Below, in pieces: positions 63,764 to 64,000 of a DNA stretch of 64,000 nucleotides (position 1 is its first letter; each line of letters starts with the position of its first letter). Origin of the DNA: JADKCL01 sp046329055 (GTDB taxonomy: Bacteria > Bacteroidota > Bacteroidia > J057 > JADKCL01). The stretch spans positions 27,682 through 91,681 of the forward strand of contig JAXLVK010000007.1 in assembly GCA_046329055.1 (NCBI GenBank), read 5' to 3'. The position numbers and the translations under genes were made by a program. The notes under the pieces are model-generated. The model had not been told where the DNA came from and did not search any database. It worked only from the letters and a program-made list of their open reading frames with translations.

Positions 63764-64000
63764 ATGGAATCCGCCCTGATCAATCCCCGCCTTCGTGTTG
63801 CTGCATTGGCCTTTCTCGGCTTCATCGCCATTGCTGCGGTGAGTCCCCTGCTGCGGCCGCAACCCGGCAAGGCTGCCTCTGGGTTCTACATCTCCGGGAG
63901 TGATGCCCAGGACCTGCTCAAGGTACACGCCGTGGATTCTCTGCTCCAGAAAAATGGCCATTACTTCGTCAGCGCGGGCGTTTGCGACAATTGCCATGCA
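63764..64000 (+). CDS. N-terminal part of a c-type cytochrome protein, truncated by the window end
   Basis: From ATG 63764 the frame is open to the end of the window (79 residues). A signal anchor (LRVAALAFLGFIAIAAVSPLL) is followed by a short linker and, at the very end, VCDNCHA, a CxxCH haem c-binding motif. The protein is therefore probably a membrane-anchored periplasmic cytochrome c. The full domain set is not visible. Confidence 0.75.
   Translation, partial: MESALINPRLRVAALAFLGFIAIAAVSPLLRPQPGKAASGFYISGSDAQDLLKVHAVDSLLQKNGHYFVSAGVCDNCHA

Overview
The window looks like a chromosomal segment of a GC-rich member of the Bacteroidota, most likely from the Saprospiria side of the phylum. The support is: type IX secretion (T9SS) sorting tails on several secreted proteins, a DUF3822-rsmD gene pair, genes for GbsR-type and BlaI/M56 regulation with TonB tails, almost no Shine-Dalgarno sequences, and Bacteroidota -7 boxes (TAnnTTTG) placed next to start codons.

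Layout. 0-5 kb: small membrane proteins, a methyltransferase, an outer-membrane protein and a DUF3822-rsmD-DUF1573 operon. 5.2-7.0 kb: a reverse-strand Asn/Gly/His/Cys-rich surface lipoprotein. 7.7-11.9 kb: a very large orphan protein read in many frames. 12-15 kb: coaD, a secreted propeller/PKD protein and clpS. 15.0-18.7 kb: an intact 1232-residue multidomain toxin/effector with a USP-like cysteine-protease module and two M91 (NleD)-like zinc-protease modules behind a leader typical of extracellular contractile injection system (eCIS) cargo. 18.8-21.5 kb: ABM protein, SAM hydrolase, phoH. 21.5-23.7 kb: an AAA ATPase/HNH nuclease pair (Septu-like). 23.7-36.4 kb: nhaD, amino-acid dehydrogenase, comF, a GbsR/MarR regulator with its likely operators, DUF2071, an SDR, a TPR protein, a C2-like secreted protein, a flippase and a tail-collar protein, many of them broken. 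36.4-44.7 kb: dgkA, DUF4412, mnmE, a T9SS protein, DUF2306 and SGNH hydrolase. 44.7-58.2 kb: T9SS surface proteins, a YgiQ radical-SAM protein, a second AAA/HNH pair, and a BlaI-M56-TonB cassette. 58-64 kb: GT39-type glycosyltransferase, GH97 glycosidase, DUF2892, an SH3 protein and the start of a c-type cytochrome.

Many genes, including housekeeping genes that are normally intact (phoH, ygiQ, nhaD), contain one- or two-base frame changes, and some patches (24.9-26.6, 29.6-30.6, 31.1-31.9, 34.9-36.3 kb) change frame every 50-100 bases. This fits uneven sequence quality better than gene decay, so broken genes are annotated as single loci with their fragments described.

The most interesting content is the multi-protease effector, the two AAA/HNH defence-like pairs, the orphan large protein, a hairpin repeat present in two covarying copies, and -7 boxes that predict leaderless mRNAs.
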